Origin: an uncultured Lentisphaeria bacterium
Lineage (GTDB): Bacteria > Verrucomicrobiota > Lentisphaeria > Victivallales > UBA1829
Assembly (NCBI GenBank): GCA_949282305.1
Contig: CASDPB010000060.1
Span: 1-64,000 of the forward strand
Direction of reading: 5' to 3'
Length of the DNA: 64,000 nucleotides
The position numbers and the translations under genes were made by a program. This document shows positions 1 through 8,922 of the stretch, one piece after another; position 1 is the first letter of the stretch; the number at the start of each line of letters is the position of its first letter. The notes under the pieces are model-generated. The model was not told where the DNA came from, did not search any database, and was given only the letters and a program-made list of their open reading frames with translations.

Positions 1-250
1 GCTGAGCCTTTCTCTTTAGTGTGGTTTCTGTTGCGAGTCGTGATCCTTTCACGTCGTCGCCTTATTCTCAGTAGCACACTTTTTTAGGTTCAGCCATCTT
101 TTTTTACAATTTACACCTGCTTTCTTTTACCATAGCAACTTCCGTCATATTTGAAACCTGCCGTTTTCTTCCGGCAAGATAAACCGTTTCAGGCAATTTT
201 CCAGCGTCCGCAGAGTTTATCTGAACCTTTTTCGCCGGAATCGGGACTTG
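1..250. other. Left edge, no supported gene
   Basis: I recognise no gene in these 250 bases. They lie downstream of the DUF4838 gene on the minus strand. A weak minus-strand reading frame opens at a GTG at 50-52 and runs off the window. It is only 17 codons long and resembles nothing I know. A short imperfect hairpin sits near 158-176 but has no T-run on either strand. Confidence 0.4.
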
Positions 251-2578
251 TCATGGGAGACGTCCTGTCCTGCCTGCGTTTTTTTTCTCCTTCAGAATCA
301 GGCGGTCCATGCTCAGTGTTCTGCCTGACATTTTCGCCGATACAAACAGTTCATAGGACGTGCCCGGCTGTACCAGGCGGTAGAACTCGCATCGGATTCC
401 CGTCAGATCGGGAATATACAGATGCACGCGCCCGTTGTTGGGGAATGCAATGTCGCCCACCTTGAGCCAGTGATATTTTCCGTCGGGAGGAAGCACTTCC
501 GGATTCAGGGACAGCGCCGCCATTTGACCGCCGTCCATCCAGTTGTTCACAGCGATGTTTGCCGCTTCGGTGTCTTTCAAGGAGAGAGTCATTGCCTTGC
601 CGTGGAACGCATCCGGATCCCTGACCAGTTTTGCCCGCATTCCCTCCTGGAGAAAATGTCCTGCGTTCAGATCGATCACGTCGCCTGTGACGGTTCCGAT
701 TTCGGCGGGCAGTGTTCCGGCGACGGCATGGGCGGCAAAGCGCTGTTCGCATTTTTCCAGTTCCCGCAGGATTTCACTCCTGAACCCGTTGCTGTCAGTC
801 GGGAAATAATAGTCCAGCGATGCAAGTGTCTCCTTCCGGAATTCCTGCATCAGAGCCGTATGGTTGTAATGTTTTTCCGGATTGTCCAGATACTTCCACC
901 GCATCAGCAGACCGCCCAGCAGTGCCGGACGTTCCCGGCGGATGCGTTTCACCGTGTCGGTGTCCGTTCCCGCTTCCCGTTCCGCCTGGTCCAGCAGCCG
1001 GAATGCCGTCGCGAAGAAGCTGTCGTCGAGATATTCCCGGCGGCTGACGTCGACTCCCGCGATGCGCTGATCGTATTCATCCTGCCGTTTCTGCATATAG
1101 TCCAGCAGCTTGCGCATGGTTCCCGCCGCCTTTCCATAGTAGTTTTCCATGAACATTGCAATCACTTCTTCCGCATTCCTGTCGGGATCGTCCATTAGTT
1201 TGTACCCGAGATAGCGGGTCAGAGGGAAAAAGTTGTTCCAGTGCGGGTTTTCATATTCCGCAAACAGGAATGACACGTGATTGTCCCGGTAAAACTTCAG
1301 GTCTTTCGGGATGGCGTCAACGCGCACGTAAGGCTCGGGATACAGCGGATAGAGCGTCCAGTAATCCCAGCGGGCGATGTGGCCGGTATGCTGCGCCCAT
1401 TGCTTCAGCAGATCGCGGGTGGCAGTGTTGAGCGGGTGCTCCAGTGACCGCAGCGTATCGTAGGTGTAATACCCCGCGCCGAATTCTATGCCCACCTGTG
1501 CCAGATGAATGATGACATTGGGTTCCGCCTTTATGGTTCTGGGCGGTTTTTCGCTGTACTGATAAGCAAAGGTGCGGATGAGGATTTCCGGATATTCACG
1601 ATGAATTTCCCGGGCGATGTGGTTGATGAAGTCCAGCAGCGGCGCCGCGTAGGAACCTTCCCGTTCCGCGAGAGCCTTGCAGTCCGCACAGACACAATAT
1701 TGATTGTTGTCGTTCTGGCTGATGTCGTAAATCAGCGGTGCCGGATAGCCTTTTGCGGCGGCTTCCGCACGGTCGTTCCTGATGAATGTCCGCAGCTGGG
1801 CGAGAGTCCGCTCGCGTGCTTCCGGATTGCTCATGCAGATTTGTCCGGGGCCTACGCCTGAGGTCGGTATGATGGCTTCTCCCGCCTCGTTCCGGCTGAA
1901 CAGTTCTTTCCGGTCCTTGGGCCAGGAGGAACAATAATCAAAGAACGTATGATGGGGGCGCTGACCGCCGATCAGCCGTGCCATGCCGTTGTCCGCCTGT
2001 GAATAGCTGAATCCCTTGTTGTGTTCCTTGAAGCGCCCCGCCACCGGGAACCAGTCGAGACGGTCGAATATCCAGCGGTTGCCGAAGCACGGTTTCCGCC
2101 GCAGGTTCCATGTGCCGGCTGCAAGCGTCGGATTGGAGGGAACCACTTCCACTGTTTCATCAAGCCAGTGAACTCCGCACTGCCGTTCCAGATAATCATA
2201 TACCGCATAGAGAATGCCGCGCAGCTTTCCGCCGGTCAGAATGAGATTTCCGTCGGACATGCTCCGAATGATCCACTCCTCCTGATCCAGCGATTTGTAA
2301 TCCACTCCGTTGCTGCGTGCATAGACAGTCTGTCCCACGTATGCCGCTTTCTGTCCCGCGGGCACCTGGTTTTCAGACATGACAGTGAAATCGCAGCCTG
2401 TGATTTTTTTGAGATATTGCGCCAGTTCCGCTGCCGCCTTCCGTTCCGCGGGCAGCGGTTCGGCTGGAACGGCAATGACATAATCCGCTTTGCCGTCGCG
2501 GAGCCAGAGGGGACCTGCCGCTGCTGTGAACATTCCGGCGCAGAGCATCAGAATCTGACATAAGTATTTCATTTTCAT
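251..2578 (-). CDS. Exported DUF4838 glycosidase-like protein
   Basis: A 775-residue secreted protein. A signal peptide spans about residues 1-22 (hydrophobic stretch ending AAAG). An N-terminal domain resembles the alpha/beta domain that precedes alpha-glucuronidase and GH20 barrels (AERKAAAELAQYLKKITG). The DUF4838 core follows, with CVCADC and the conserved SQNDNNQ region. The family is linked to polysaccharide breakdown, but its chemistry is not settled. I chose the ATG at 2578 because AGGAG lies 8 bases upstream. A longer reading from 2599 would overlap the upstream pseudopilin gene, which ends 14 bases before the chosen start. It is last in a regulator - pseudopilin - enzyme operon, so its substrate is probably the sugar sensed by the GntR-type regulator. 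Domain assignment is firm; substrate is unknown. Confidence 0.85.
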   Translation of the reverse strand: MKMKYLCQILMLCAGMFTAAAGPLWLRDGKADYVIAVPAEPLPAERKAAAELAQYLKKITGCDFTVMSENQVPAGQKAAYVGQTVYARSNGVDYKSLDQEEWIIRSMSDGNLILTGGKLRGILYAVYDYLERQCGVHWLDETVEVVPSNPTLAAGTWNLRRKPCFGNRWIFDRLDWFPVAGRFKEHNKGFSYSQADNGMARLIGGQRPHHTFFDYCSSWPKDRKELFSRNEAGEAIIPTSGVGPGQICMSNPEARERTLAQLRTFIRNDRAEAAAKGYPAPLIYDISQNDNNQYCVCADCKALAEREGSYAAPLLDFINHIAREIHREYPEILIRTFAYQYSEKPPRTIKAEPNVIIHLAQVGIEFGAGYYTYDTLRSLEHPLNTATRDLLKQWAQHTGHIARWDYWTLYPLYPEPYVRVDAIPKDLKFYRDNHVSFLFAEYENPHWNNFFPLTRYLGYKLMDDPDRNAEEVIAMFMENYYGKAAGTMRKLLDYMQKRQDEYDQRIAGVDVSRREYLDDSFFATAFRLLDQAEREAGTDTDTVKRIRRERPALLGGLLMRWKYLDNPEKHYNHTALMQEFRKETLASLDYYFPTDSNGFRSEILRELEKCEQRFAAHAVAGTLPAEIGTVTGDVIDLNAGHFLQEGMRAKLVRDPDAFHGKAMTLSLKDTEAANIAVNNWMDGGQMAALSLNPEVLPPDGKYHWLKVGDIAFPNNGRVHLYIPDLTGIRCEFYRLVQPGTSYELFVSAKMSGRTLSMDRLILKEKKNAGRTGRLP

Positions 2579-2592
2579 AAACATTTCTCCTG

Positions 2593-3291
2593 TTACCAAA
2601 ACAATTTAGATGAATATTTCTTTGGAAAGCCGCTGGCTGTGAAATCGTCAATATCTGCCTGTAATATCTGTGTCGTGACCGGCGCACTGTGTCCATCAAG
2701 CCATGCGGCGTTTGCCTTTCTGTTGTGAATGGTGCGGATGGTGTAGAAACTGATGTTGGGGATTACGGTCTTCAGCGTCGGGTTGTCATTGGCGTTGGCA
2801 TGTACATAATAACTGTTGTCCACATCAAGGTCGGAAGCGCCGTCGGCAAAGACCAGCTGATCGCCGGGGCTGTGCGCCAGAGTTGTCACTTTATGCGGCG
2901 ACAGGGCGCCTGTCCAGACAACTTGCAGTGAGTTCATTGCATAGGTATTGGGAATGAGGGCATTGCCGACTTTCGTCATTACCGGGCATACGTAGCTGCG
3001 CTTGTTTTCGCCGTTTGAGTATGACGTGTTGCTCAGGTAGTCTTCCATCAGAAAGAACCATTGCCGTTTGACTCCGTCCGCACAGGTTCCGTAATAAGTC
3101 ATTGTATAGTCGTTATTGTCACTGATGTACATGGAATGGAACAGTCCCAGCTGCTTCAACTGATTGGTGCAGTAAATGGATTGCGCGCTTCCACGTGCTT
3201 TGCTCAAGGCAGGAAGCAGCATCGCGGCAAGGATTGCAATAATTGCAACAACGACAAGAAGTTCTATCAAGGTGAACAACTTCCTCATCAA
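2593..3291 (-). CDS. Prepilin-like H-X9-DG protein (pseudopilin)
   Basis: A 232-residue type II secretion/type IV pilin-like protein. The N-terminus is the prepilin helix FTLIELLVV with the +5 Glu (E9) after a four-residue leader. The usual -1 Gly is replaced by Leu. The C-terminal half carries H-X9-DG ([12 protein letters not shown]), the processing-associated motif typical of the large Planctomycetes/Lentisphaerae pseudopilin family. A strong AGGAGG site lies 7 bases before the ATG. The gene sits 71 bases after the GntR-type regulator and 14 bases before the exported DUF4838 enzyme. It probably stays in the inner membrane by its N-terminal helix with a periplasmic C-terminal domain. Its role is unknown; adaptor or scaffold for the neighbouring enzyme is inference. 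Confidence 0.9.
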   Translation of the reverse strand: MMRKLFTLIELLVVVAIIAILAAMLLPALSKARGSAQSIYCTNQLKQLGLFHSMYISDNNDYTMTYYGTCADGVKRQWFFLMEDYLSNTSYSNGENKRSYVCPVMTKVGNALIPNTYAMNSLQVVWTGALSPHKVTTLAHSPGDQLVFADGASDLDVDNSYYVHANANDNPTLKTVIPNISFYTIRTIHNRKANAAWLDGHSAPVTTQILQADIDDFTASGFPKKYSSKLFW

Positions 3292-3362
3292 ATTCCTCCT
3301 TTTTTTGTTATTATGCCTGATATATCTTAATTTCCGTCAGGCGGATCACTGTCGCCGGCTTG

Positions 3363-4463
3363 TCACTTGCGCGCTCCTGTATGACCATGCCGTGCGAAGA
3401 AATCTTTCCTTCCGGAAACCTGTTTAATTGGTTCAATAAGCTCAACGCCAAACGGCGGCGTCTCGCCTTTCATGTAATTCTGAATATTGGCAAATACACG
3501 CCGGATCTGCCTGCCGACGGGATTCACATACTTGATGACAGGCACGGAAAACTGAGCCGCATCGCATCCCAGGTTTGCATGGCTGGCAATAATCAGGTCT
3601 TCCGGGATCCGCATTCCCCGGGAGAACGCAGCCTGAATCATTCCGAATGTCATCAGGGAATCGCTGCTGATGACACCCAGCGGACGGGCGTCGCAGTGCT
3701 CCCATAGTTCTGTCAGTGCATCAAAGCCACCCTGCTGGGAGACCGGGACCCGTTTGTACAACGCCTGATCGTGCAGTTTTCCAATTCGTTTCAATCCGTC
3801 AAAATATCCGCGTCTGGTCATGTCCGGCGTGCTTGACCAGTCCATGGAAACATCCATATCGAACAATGCGATCTTCCGGCAGCCGAGCCGGTTCAGTTCC
3901 AGAACGGCGTCGTGTGCCATGCGGTAGGTGTTGAAGATCAGCGAATAGCTCAGTTCCTTGTAATTGTAGATTCCGATTGTGTAGACCATCCGGTCGCGGA
4001 AAAGCGTATCGTAGTTCCGGGCGATGTACAGGCTGCCGATGAAAACCGCGTCAAACTCGTTCTGCGCCAGCTTCACCAGAAAGGAACGCGCCGAATTTCC
4101 ATCCACCACATTGGGGAACAGCTCATACGACCAGTTCAGATCCATGCACTGCTGGTCAATCTCTTTCAGGATGATGTGCAGGGAGGAGTATGCCGAAGTG
4201 CTGTAAGCGAAAACCCGGTCAAGAACAATGGCGATCCGGCAGCTTTTTTTCTCGCAGACGAAAATTCCTCTGCCTGCGATCCGCTGCACGAGCCCATACT
4301 GTTCCAGAAATTCCATTGCCCTGCTGACCGTTGCCACAGTGGTTTTATAGCGTTCCGCCAGTTTGACAATGGGTTCCAGCTGTTCTCCCGGATGCAAGGC
4401 GCCCGAGGCAATTTGTATTTTCAATACCTCTGACAGCTCACGACTTTTGCTTTTCGGTGCCAT
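3363..4463 (-). CDS. GntR-type HTH / LacI-type sensor regulator
   Basis: A 366-residue transcription factor combining a GntR winged helix (about residues 5-75; LAERYKTTVATVSRAMEFLE) with a LacI-type periplasmic-binding-protein sensor domain (about 80-350), as in AraR. It is cytoplasmic and probably senses a sugar released by the downstream enzyme. I chose the ATG at 4463: the upstream ATG at 4514 falls inside the -10 box of a perfect promoter and would not be in the transcript. GGGAG lies 10 bases before the chosen start. It heads a minus-strand operon with the pseudopilin and DUF4838 genes. A near-palindrome over the promoter suggests autoregulation. Ligand unknown. Confidence 0.85.
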   Translation of the reverse strand: MAPKSKSRELSEVLKIQIASGALHPGEQLEPIVKLAERYKTTVATVSRAMEFLEQYGLVQRIAGRGIFVCEKKSCRIAIVLDRVFAYSTSAYSSLHIILKEIDQQCMDLNWSYELFPNVVDGNSARSFLVKLAQNEFDAVFIGSLYIARNYDTLFRDRMVYTIGIYNYKELSYSLIFNTYRMAHDAVLELNRLGCRKIALFDMDVSMDWSSTPDMTRRGYFDGLKRIGKLHDQALYKRVPVSQQGGFDALTELWEHCDARPLGVISSDSLMTFGMIQAAFSRGMRIPEDLIIASHANLGCDAAQFSVPVIKYVNPVGRQIRRVFANIQNYMKGETPPFGVELIEPIKQVSGRKDFFARHGHTGARK

Positions 4464-4490
4464 ATCGCGCCGACTCCCGGTTTGATTTTC

Positions 4491-4504
4491 GCATTCTAGA
4501 ATTC
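4491..4504. promoter_or_regulatory. Candidate operator of the GntR-type regulator
   Basis: GCATTCTAGAATTC is an almost perfect palindrome (core ATTCTAGAAT) just downstream of the -10 box. An inverted half-copy, TAGAATGC, lies at 4527-4534 between the -35 and -10 boxes. Placement at the promoter of the adjacent regulator makes autoregulation likely. This is inference; no footprint data exist. Confidence 0.5.
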
Positions 4505-4513
4505 TCTGTTTCA

Positions 4514-4542
4514 ATTATAATCTATTTAGAATGCAATGTCAA
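4514..4542 (-). promoter_or_regulatory. Consensus sigma-70 promoter of the GntR operon
   Basis: On the minus strand TTGACA (4537-4542) and TATAAT (4514-4519) are separated by exactly 17 bases. Both boxes match consensus at all six positions. Transcription would start near 4507 and read the regulator - pseudopilin - DUF4838 operon. Such a strong promoter suggests tight repression by an overlapping operator. Confidence 0.85.
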
Positions 4543-4662
4543 CCCCCCTTTCATGAAAAAAATCTGTTTTTTTATAAAAATGATGAAGTTATGATGAGTT
4601 TTTCATGTGATTCGCGGAAAAAACATGCTTGTCCGGGAAAAACGGATATTTTGCGGAATGCC

Positions 4663-5589
4663 TTAAAATTTTCGCTTTGCGGCATGCAGTTTGCGGTATG
4701 CCGCGGGAGAAAGCCCGTAATGCCGTCTGAACAAGTCATAAAAACGGCTGAGGCTTTTAATGTTCAAATGATCCGCAATCTGTATGATGTCCTCTTTGGT
4801 GTCGATCAGCAGACGTGCGGCATGGCTGATCCGCAGTTCATTGACGAAGTCAGTCGGAGTTTTCCCGAGATATTTCTGAAAGCATTTGCACAAATGTCCG
4901 GGTGTGCGGCATGCCAGCTTCTGCATGCGTTCCACTCCGGCGCAGAAGTTTTCCTCCTTGCGCATCAGGGTGCAGAGTTTCACCAGCCAGTCGGGCACCT
5001 GCGCCTCGCTCAGCAGGTTCACTTCATCAATAAAGAAACGGGAATACAGTTCCCCGAGCAGTATTTTCAGTTTGATTTTCCTTAACAGCGGGGGAATTGC
5101 GGGCGAATTGAGTTTCAGCAGACGGGAATAAAGCCGGCTGGTTTCGGCGGGGTCCAGGGAGAACTGCGGCGGCAGAACGGGAGCGGTCAGCTGCTGCAGG
5201 AAAGAGTCGTTTTCCAGGTAAATGCTCAGACTCAGAAACAGTTCCAGGTCAAAATCAATCAGCAGGACTTCCGTCTGATTGAAGTCGTCGTCCGGCAGAA
5301 AGCAGTGTATGTCGTCCGGACGCAGAAAAATGAGATTGCCTGCACGGATTTTCTGCCGTTCGCCATTGATTTTATGGCACAACCCGCCGGAATTGATAAA
5401 AATAATTTCAGCGAAATCATGACAGTGCGGCAGGGTTCCCGACAAGGGAATCCGGTGGAAATAAAGATCTCCGCCGGTCTGTATGAAATGGAAATTTTTT
5501 TCTTCCGTCCAAGTGATTTCATGACAGCTGACGCGCCCTTTCAAGATGGGATCCAGCCAGCCTTCGCTTTTCTGCCGTGATAAATCCAC
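4663..5589 (-). CDS. AraC family transcriptional regulator
   Basis: A 308-residue cupin-AraC regulator. The N-terminal cupin-like sensor (about residues 45-130) carries LPHCHDFAEIIFI and the pattern RAGNLIFLRPDDIHCF. The C-terminal pair of helix-turn-helix motifs ends in RFYDLFRRHYGLSPAAYRKL. The start is uncertain. The longest frame begins at a TTG at 5655 (330 residues). The GTG at 5587-5589 is preferred because GGGAG lies about 10 bases upstream. It is divergent from the corrinoid methyl-transfer operon at 5894, so it probably controls that operon and senses a methylated substrate or sugar. Family assignment is firm; target and ligand are inferred. Confidence 0.85.
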   Translation of the reverse strand: MDLSRQKSEGWLDPILKGRVSCHEITWTEEKNFHFIQTGGDLYFHRIPLSGTLPHCHDFAEIIFINSGGLCHKINGERQKIRAGNLIFLRPDDIHCFLPDDDFNQTEVLLIDFDLELFLSLSIYLENDSFLQQLTAPVLPPQFSLDPAETSRLYSRLLKLNSPAIPPLLRKIKLKILLGELYSRFFIDEVNLLSEAQVPDWLVKLCTLMRKEENFCAGVERMQKLACRTPGHLCKCFQKYLGKTPTDFVNELRISHAARLLIDTKEDIIQIADHLNIKSLSRFYDLFRRHYGLSPAAYRKLHAAKRKF

Positions 5590-5893
5590 TCCTGCATTTC
5601 TCCCTTGTTTCCACGGATACGGCGATGATCGGTCGATAATGATAATGTAGAGCAATAAATAGAAAATAGCAAGGAAGATTTTAGTAAAAAAACGGATATA
5701 ATTAAAGAAAGAACATCTATGGCGTGAATCCTCTGGAAATTCATTTCAATGAGGGTTGCGGCATGATTTTCTGCCGTGGCAGTGCAGGGGGTGACTCCGC
5801 CGGATGAGCTGTGAATTACGGCGGCTGCCGGAAAAAAGTTTTCGTCCTGATGGATGCAGTAAGATGACGTTGCAATGCAAATAAGGAGGAAGA
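5590..5893 (+). promoter_or_regulatory. Divergent intergenic region with structured operon leader
   Basis: This 304-base spacer holds a TATAAT at 5697-5702 reading toward the corrinoid operon, but no clear -35 box at normal spacing. Downstream are two hairpins. The first pairs CGGCA (5759-5763) with TGCCG (5772-5776). The second is bipartite: GGCAG (5778-5782) and CCGCCG (5797-5802) pair with CGGCGG (5819-5824) and CTGCC (5825-5829), leaving a 14-base internal bulge and a 16-base loop. AGGAGG lies 4 bases before the ATG at 5894. I cannot match the structure to a known riboswitch; it lacks the cobalamin B12-box. Candidate cis-regulatory RNA. Confidence 0.5.
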
Positions 5894-6907
5894 ATGTTGT
5901 TTCAGAAGTTGGACTTTATCAATGAAGTGCTCGAAAGCCCGAAAAGAAAAGTGCTTCCGATCATGACTTCTCCCGGCATGGAACTGCTCGGCGTGCCGCC
6001 GCGCAGTGTGTTCCAGGATGGAGAGCTTCAATTCAAGTGTATTCAGGCTCTTGCCGCCGAGGCGCCAGTGGATGCCCAGGTGACGTTTATGGATCTTTCC
6101 GTCGAGGCGGAGGCGTTCGGCGCGCCGATTGCGTTTTCCGATTATGAAAATCCGACTGTGACCGAGCCGATAGCCGGTACGGAGGAGGCGGTCCGCAATC
6201 TGAAAATGCCGGCGGTCGGGGACAAGCGCACAGGGGAGGTTCTCCGATGCGCAAAGCTGTGCGCGGAGCGTCTGGAGCGTCCCACATTCGGAGGGCTGAT
6301 CGGTCCGTATTCTCTTGCCGGACGTCTTGCCGGCATGACGGAGATGATGATCCTGACGGCGGCGGAACCGGAAACGGCACATGCGCTGCTGCGCAAGGCG
6401 ACGGATTTTTTGAAATGCTACATTCAGGCATTCAAGGCTGCCGGCGTTGCCGGTGTGGTAATCGCGGAACCGGCAGCCGGTCTTCTGTCTCCGGACATGT
6501 GCCAGGAATTTGCCGCGGATTATCTGAAAGAGGTGGTCGCCTCGGTGAAGTCTGATTCCTTCATGGTGATTTTGCATAACTGCGGCAATACGGAAAAACA
6601 GATTCCCGCTCTTCTCTCGACCGGCGCGGACGCCCTTCACATCGGAAATGCGGCTGATATTCTTGCCGTGCTGCCGCAAATGCCGGAAAATGTTCTGCTG
6701 ATGGGAAATCTTGATCCGGTGAATGTGTTCAAAACGATGACGGAGGAACAGGTTTACGCCACGACCATGGAACTGCTGGAGCGGACTGCCGCCTTCCGGA
6801 ATTATGTTCTTTCCAGCGGCTGTGACCTGCCGCCGGCGGTTCCGATGAAAAATATTCTTGCATTTTTAAAAGCTTTGCAAAATTACAATCAAAAAACAGG
6901 GGTATGA
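5894..6907 (+). CDS. UroD/MtaA-family corrinoid methyltransferase
   Basis: A 337-residue cytoplasmic protein of the uroporphyrinogen decarboxylase superfamily, in the methyltransferase branch (MtaA/MtbA/CmuA-like). It shows the zinc-site pattern of that branch: H228-x-C230 in HNCGN, and C310 in SSGCDLPP. These residues activate a thiol methyl acceptor or related substrate in studied homologues. True UroD would lack this site. It is followed 4 bases later by a corrinoid protein, an iron-sulfur/ASKHA activator and DUF1638, so it takes or gives a methyl group through the corrinoid protein. Donor and acceptor cannot be read from the sequence. No separate MttB/MtaB-type substrate methyltransferase is encoded nearby, so it may be the substrate enzyme itself. 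Confidence 0.85.
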   Translation: MLFQKLDFINEVLESPKRKVLPIMTSPGMELLGVPPRSVFQDGELQFKCIQALAAEAPVDAQVTFMDLSVEAEAFGAPIAFSDYENPTVTEPIAGTEEAVRNLKMPAVGDKRTGEVLRCAKLCAERLERPTFGGLIGPYSLAGRLAGMTEMMILTAAEPETAHALLRKATDFLKCYIQAFKAAGVAGVVIAEPAAGLLSPDMCQEFAADYLKEVVASVKSDSFMVILHNCGNTEKQIPALLSTGADALHIGNAADILAVLPQMPENVLLMGNLDPVNVFKTMTEEQVYATTMELLERTAAFRNYVLSSGCDLPPAVPMKNILAFLKALQNYNQKTGV

Positions 6908-6911
6908 CAAA

Positions 6912-7535
6912 ATGACTGATTTTGAAGCGCTGAAAGCTGCCGTGATCAAAGGAAAACGCAATGATGTCACGGCGATTGTCCAGGAGGCAATCAACAACAA
7001 GGAAAATATCAATGACATCCTGGACAAAGGCATGATCCCGGCGATGCGCGAGATCGGAGACCGGTTCAGCCGCAATGAGGCTTATGTCCCGGAACTGCTG
7101 ATTGCCGCGCGTGCCATGCAGTCCGGACTGGCTTTGATTGAGCCGCTGCTTGCCGCTTCCGGCCGGAAATCCATGGGCAAGATCGCGATCGGGACAGTGA
7201 AAGGGGATCTGCATGATATCGGCAAGAATCTGGTCGCGATCATGCTGAAGGGCGCAGGTTATGATGTGATTGATCTCGGCGTCAACTGCGATGTTGAAAA
7301 ATATGAACAGGGAATGCGGGACGGTGCGCAGATCATTGCCTGCAGCAGCCTGCTGACAACAACGATGCCCTATATGAAGGAGGTTGTCGAACATTTCAGG
7401 GGAAAAGGGGTGAAGGTCATTATCGGAGGAGCCCCCGTTACCCAGAGTTATGCGGATGAGATCGGCGCGGACGGCTACAGCGAAGACGCCAACGGGGCGG
7501 TCCGGCTGGTCGATTCACTTCTGAAAGCCTGCTGA
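6912..7535 (+). CDS. Methyltransferase corrinoid protein
   Basis: A 207-residue cobalamin-binding protein of the MtaC/MtbC/MttC type. An N-terminal helical cap domain spans about residues 1-85. The Rossmann-like B12 domain carries D99-x-H101-x-x-G104 (GDLHDIGKN), where H101 is the expected lower axial ligand to cobalt. Length matches the family (about 210). It shuttles a methyl group between the UroD-like methyltransferase and its partner, cycling Co(I)/methyl-Co(III). It lies 4 bases after the methyltransferase gene and 10 bases before the activator. Confidence 0.92.
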   Translation: MTDFEALKAAVIKGKRNDVTAIVQEAINNKENINDILDKGMIPAMREIGDRFSRNEAYVPELLIAARAMQSGLALIEPLLAASGRKSMGKIAIGTVKGDLHDIGKNLVAIMLKGAGYDVIDLGVNCDVEKYEQGMRDGAQIIACSSLLTTTMPYMKEVVEHFRGKGVKVIIGGAPVTQSYADEIGADGYSEDANGAVRLVDSLLKAC

Positions 7536-7545
7536 ATCATTTCTC

Positions 7546-8922
7546 ATGCGCATTACTGTAACATCGAAAGAGAATCTTGCGAAAGTTCTTGAGGAAAACG
7601 GATATGCTTCGGAACTGCGCTGCGGCGGGCAGGGAACCTGCGGGCGCTGCGCGGTTCAGCTGCTTTCCGGGGTCTGGCAGGTGGAAGACAGAGTTGTCCA
7701 GGCACCTGTCCGGGCCCTCAGCTGCCGTTCTTCTCTGCTGAGCGATTCCGGTGAAGTTGAATTTGAACCGGCTCCCCGTGCGGGGAATATTGTCATGGAC
7801 TGGAATCTTATGCCGTTGCCGGTGCGGCCGGAAACTGTGATCGGAGTTGATATCGGCACCACGACTGTTGCCGCCGTCAAGATCAGTCGTGGGCAGGTTG
7901 TTTCCAGAGCCAGCTGTTTCAATGCGCAGAACCGTTATGGCGACAACGTTGTCACCAGGATCAGTCAGTCCGCAGCGAATTTAAGCGGATTGCAGGCGGC
8001 AGTTCATGAATCCGTCCGGAATGTGCTCGACGAGCTGGAATTGGAACATACTGCGAGGATTGCCATTGCGGGAAACACTGTGATGACATGTCTGTTCCAT
8101 GGAATTGATCCGTCTTCCATCGGCGTGATGCCGTTTGCTCCGCCGCGGCGTCTTTTTCCCGTTTCCGCATGGAAGGGCATCCCGTTGCTGACGATGCCGT
8201 GCATTGCCGGTTACGTCGGGGGGGATTTGACCGCCGGTCTGTCTGCCGTATCGCTGCGGACCGGTGAAATGCTGGTGGACATCGGGACAAACTGTGAGAT
8301 CATTTTCAACACGGATCAGGGGATGTTCTGCACGGCGGCGGCTGCCGGGCCCGCGTTTGAAGGCGCCGGATTGCATTTCGGCTGTCGGGCGGTGACCGGC
8401 GCGATTGATCATTACAGCGGTTCTTCGGATTATTCCGTAATCGGCGGCGGAAAAGTGCTCGGCTTCTGCGGTTCCGGCTACATTGATTTTCTGGCAGTGG
8501 AGCGCCGCAGGGGGCATCTGAATGAGTTCGGACGGTACGAGCCGCCCGCGGAGCAGATGCCGGTTGCCGACGGCGTCTTCGTCCATGAGTATGACATTGA
8601 GCAGCTGTTGAAGGCGAAAGCCGCGGTATGGGCGGGGATCAAAACGTTGGAAGACCATTGCGCACAGCAGGCGCATACCATTTATCTTGCCGGAGGTTTT
8701 ACACAACATCTGAACATTGAAAATGCCGTTGCGATCGGCATGCTGCCGGAACGGAACTACAAGACGGTCGGGAATGCCAGCTTGTACGGCGCGGCGTCTC
8801 TGGCGGCTGCACCCGAAACGCTGCCGGAGCTGGAACGTTTGATTGATCTGCCCCGGGAAATCCCGCTGAATGTGCTCCCGGAATTTGAAGACAACTTTAT
8901 TGACGGACTGCTTTTGCCATGA
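7546..8922 (+). CDS. Short 2Fe-2S/ASKHA corrinoid reductive activator
   Basis: A 458-residue RACo-like protein. The N-terminus is a plant-type [2Fe-2S] ferredoxin domain with cysteines C26, C32, C35 and C60 (C-x5-C-x2-C...C). The rest is a DUF4445 ASKHA ATPase domain beginning with VIGVDIGTTTVAAVKI near residue 102. The family uses ATP to reduce inactive Co(II) corrinoid back to Co(I). It is shorter than the roughly 530-630 residues I expect for RamA or CoFeSP-type RACo: the linker/middle region between ferredoxin and ASKHA is almost absent. It follows the corrinoid protein by 10 bases and overlaps the next gene by ATGA. The partner is almost certainly the adjacent corrinoid protein. Confidence 0.88.
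   Translation: MRITVTSKENLAKVLEENGYASELRCGGQGTCGRCAVQLLSGVWQVEDRVVQAPVRALSCRSSLLSDSGEVEFEPAPRAGNIVMDWNLMPLPVRPETVIGVDIGTTTVAAVKISRGQVVSRASCFNAQNRYGDNVVTRISQSAANLSGLQAAVHESVRNVLDELELEHTARIAIAGNTVMTCLFHGIDPSSIGVMPFAPPRRLFPVSAWKGIPLLTMPCIAGYVGGDLTAGLSAVSLRTGEMLVDIGTNCEIIFNTDQGMFCTAAAAGPAFEGAGLHFGCRAVTGAIDHYSGSSDYSVIGGGKVLGFCGSGYIDFLAVERRRGHLNEFGRYEPPAEQMPVADGVFVHEYDIEQLLKAKAAVWAGIKTLEDHCAQQAHTIYLAGGFTQHLNIENAVAIGMLPERNYKTVGNASLYGAASLAAAPETLPELERLIDLPREIPLNVLPEFEDNFIDGLLLP

Noticed and set aside
1-100. Short minus-strand frame with a possible -1 frameshift at AAAAAAG
   Set aside because: The product resembles nothing, and only a few codons are inside the window.
5759-5893. Cobalamin riboswitch upstream of the corrinoid operon
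   Set aside because: The B12-box and the usual conserved junction pieces are absent on the plus strand; only a generic structured leader can be claimed.
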